Below the pieces are notes generated by a model. The model worked only from the letters and a program-made list of their open reading frames with translations. It did no database searches and was not told the DNA's origin. From assembly GCA_964432925.1 (NCBI GenBank), contig CAYSPM010000028.1, forward strand, positions 1-22,230: 22,230 bases of DNA, written 5' to 3'. Position numbers and translations under genes: made by a program. Positions within the stretch are counted from its first letter, which is position 1; the number at the start of each line of letters is the position of its first letter. The DNA comes from CAYNTC01 sp964432925 (lineage in GTDB: Bacteria > Planctomycetota > Phycisphaerae > Sedimentisphaerales > Anaerobacaceae). Below, piece by piece: positions 21,525 to 22,230 of the stretch.

Positions 21525-22230
21525 ATGTCCTCTATCCCCCAGGCAGTTAAATGGATTGGTGGTATTAATGGATTTCTGGAGCTTATCGACCAACGTTTGC
21601 TCCCTGGACAATCCACCAAGCTTCATTGTCATTCTGTTGAGCAGCTCTATCAGGCCATAAAGACACTCGCTGTGCGCGGCGCGCCCGCTATCGGAGTAGC
21701 GGCAGCCTACGGGCCGATACTTGCTCTACAAGAACTGGCAGATAACAGCAGTTTGGAGCAGGGACTTATAGCTGTAAACCAGTCATGCGAATATCTTGGC
21801 TCAGCTCGTCCGACTGCGGTCAATTTGTTCTGGGCATTGGATAGGATTCAGCGAAAGGCTCAGAACATCGCCGTAAACTCAACAGCGAACTTGAGAAAAT
21901 TTCGGGAGGATATCCTTGCCGAAGCCCACGCAATCTATCGGGAAGATGTCGAGATGTGTCGCAAGATTGGCGAAAATGGCGAGAAGTTCATCAAAGATGG
22001 CTTCGGCGTACTTACTCATTGTAATGCCGGTGCTTTGGCAACCGCAGGACAGGGAACAGCGCTATCGATAATGTTCGAGGCCTCCAACAGAGGCAAAAGG
22101 TTCAAAGTTTATGCTGACGAGACCCGACCGCTGTTGCAGGGTGCAAGATTAACAGCCTGGGAGTTAAAACAGGCTGGTATTGATGTGACGGTCATTTGTG
22201 ACAATATGGCTGGTTGGCTGATGAAACAGG
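21525..22230 (+). CDS. mtnA: MtnA-like methylthioribose-1-phosphate isomerase (eIF2B-like), partial at right edge
   Basis: The frame is open from an ATG at 21525 to the right edge (235 complete codons). Typical MtnA blocks are LELIDQRLLPGQ, IKTLAVRGAPAIGVAAAYG, ARPTAVNLFWALDR, the catalytic-cysteine motif THCNAGALATAGQGTAL, YADETRPLLQGARLTAWEL and the start of VICDNMAGWLM with its catalytic aspartate. The family converts an aldose 1-phosphate to a ketose 1-phosphate: 5-methylthioribose-1-P in methionine salvage, or 5-deoxyribose-1-P in the related DHAP shunt. Its place after a KDG-like kinase, with no other methionine-salvage genes, leaves the true substrate open. GGA lies about 7 nt upstream and the gap to the kinase gene is 40 nt. 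Confidence 0.92.
   Translation, partial: MSSIPQAVKWIGGINGFLELIDQRLLPGQSTKLHCHSVEQLYQAIKTLAVRGAPAIGVAAAYGPILALQELADNSSLEQGLIAVNQSCEYLGSARPTAVNLFWALDRIQRKAQNIAVNSTANLRKFREDILAEAHAIYREDVEMCRKIGENGEKFIKDGFGVLTHCNAGALATAGQGTALSIMFEASNRGKRFKVYADETRPLLQGARLTAWELKQAGIDVTVICDNMAGWLMKQ

Overview
This looks like a chromosomal contig from a planctomycete, most likely a Phycisphaerae or Sedimentisphaerales-like member. The reasoning is two PEP-CTERM/exosortase-type surface proteins, moderate GC content, a glycan-assembly block and a flavoprotein/aldolase/kinase cluster of a type I associate with planctomycetes and relatives. The placement is inferred from gene content, not from a marker gene. The 100-N run inside uvrA suggests a scaffolded draft or metagenome assembly. 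I saw no rRNA, tRNA, CRISPR array, insertion sequence or phage gene.

Layout. (1) 1-5076, minus strand: a surface-polysaccharide block, read from right to left: a GT2 dolichol-phosphate-mannose-synthase-like transferase, a multi-spanning GT-C transferase (4-nt overlap), a SAM methyltransferase (directly abutting), a remnant of a PEP-CTERM protein, and a GT4-type transferase running off the left edge. (2) 5341-7885, plus strand: a DUF4230 membrane-anchored protein, a CobO/BtuR corrinoid adenosyltransferase, IspD, and a small cysteine-cluster protein. (3) 7909-8565, minus: a second, intact PEP-CTERM protein with a good sigma-70-type promoter overlapped by an inverted repeat. (4) 8800-10898, minus: fic followed immediately by endonuclease V (nfi). 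The fic promoter sits at the centre of a six-site array of ATACTAA/TTAGTAT heptamers with exact dyad symmetry. (5) 11242-13908, plus: uvrA with an assembly gap in its last 100 codons or so. (6) 13950-22230, plus: a six-gene run: a three-module flavin/iron-sulfur reductase (OYE barrel plus GltD-like module), an SDR, a long KDPG-type aldolase, an SdhA/NadB-like flavoprotein, a KDG-kinase-like PfkB kinase and an MtnA-like sugar-phosphate isomerase cut by the right edge.

The two most interesting items are region 6, which reads as a coherent but unassigned redox-plus-aldol-cleavage pathway for a sugar acid or modified sugar, and the symmetric operator-like array that embeds the fic promoter. The fic-nfi pair and divergent uvrA put a probable AMPylator beside two DNA-repair genes, but a functional link is only an inference.
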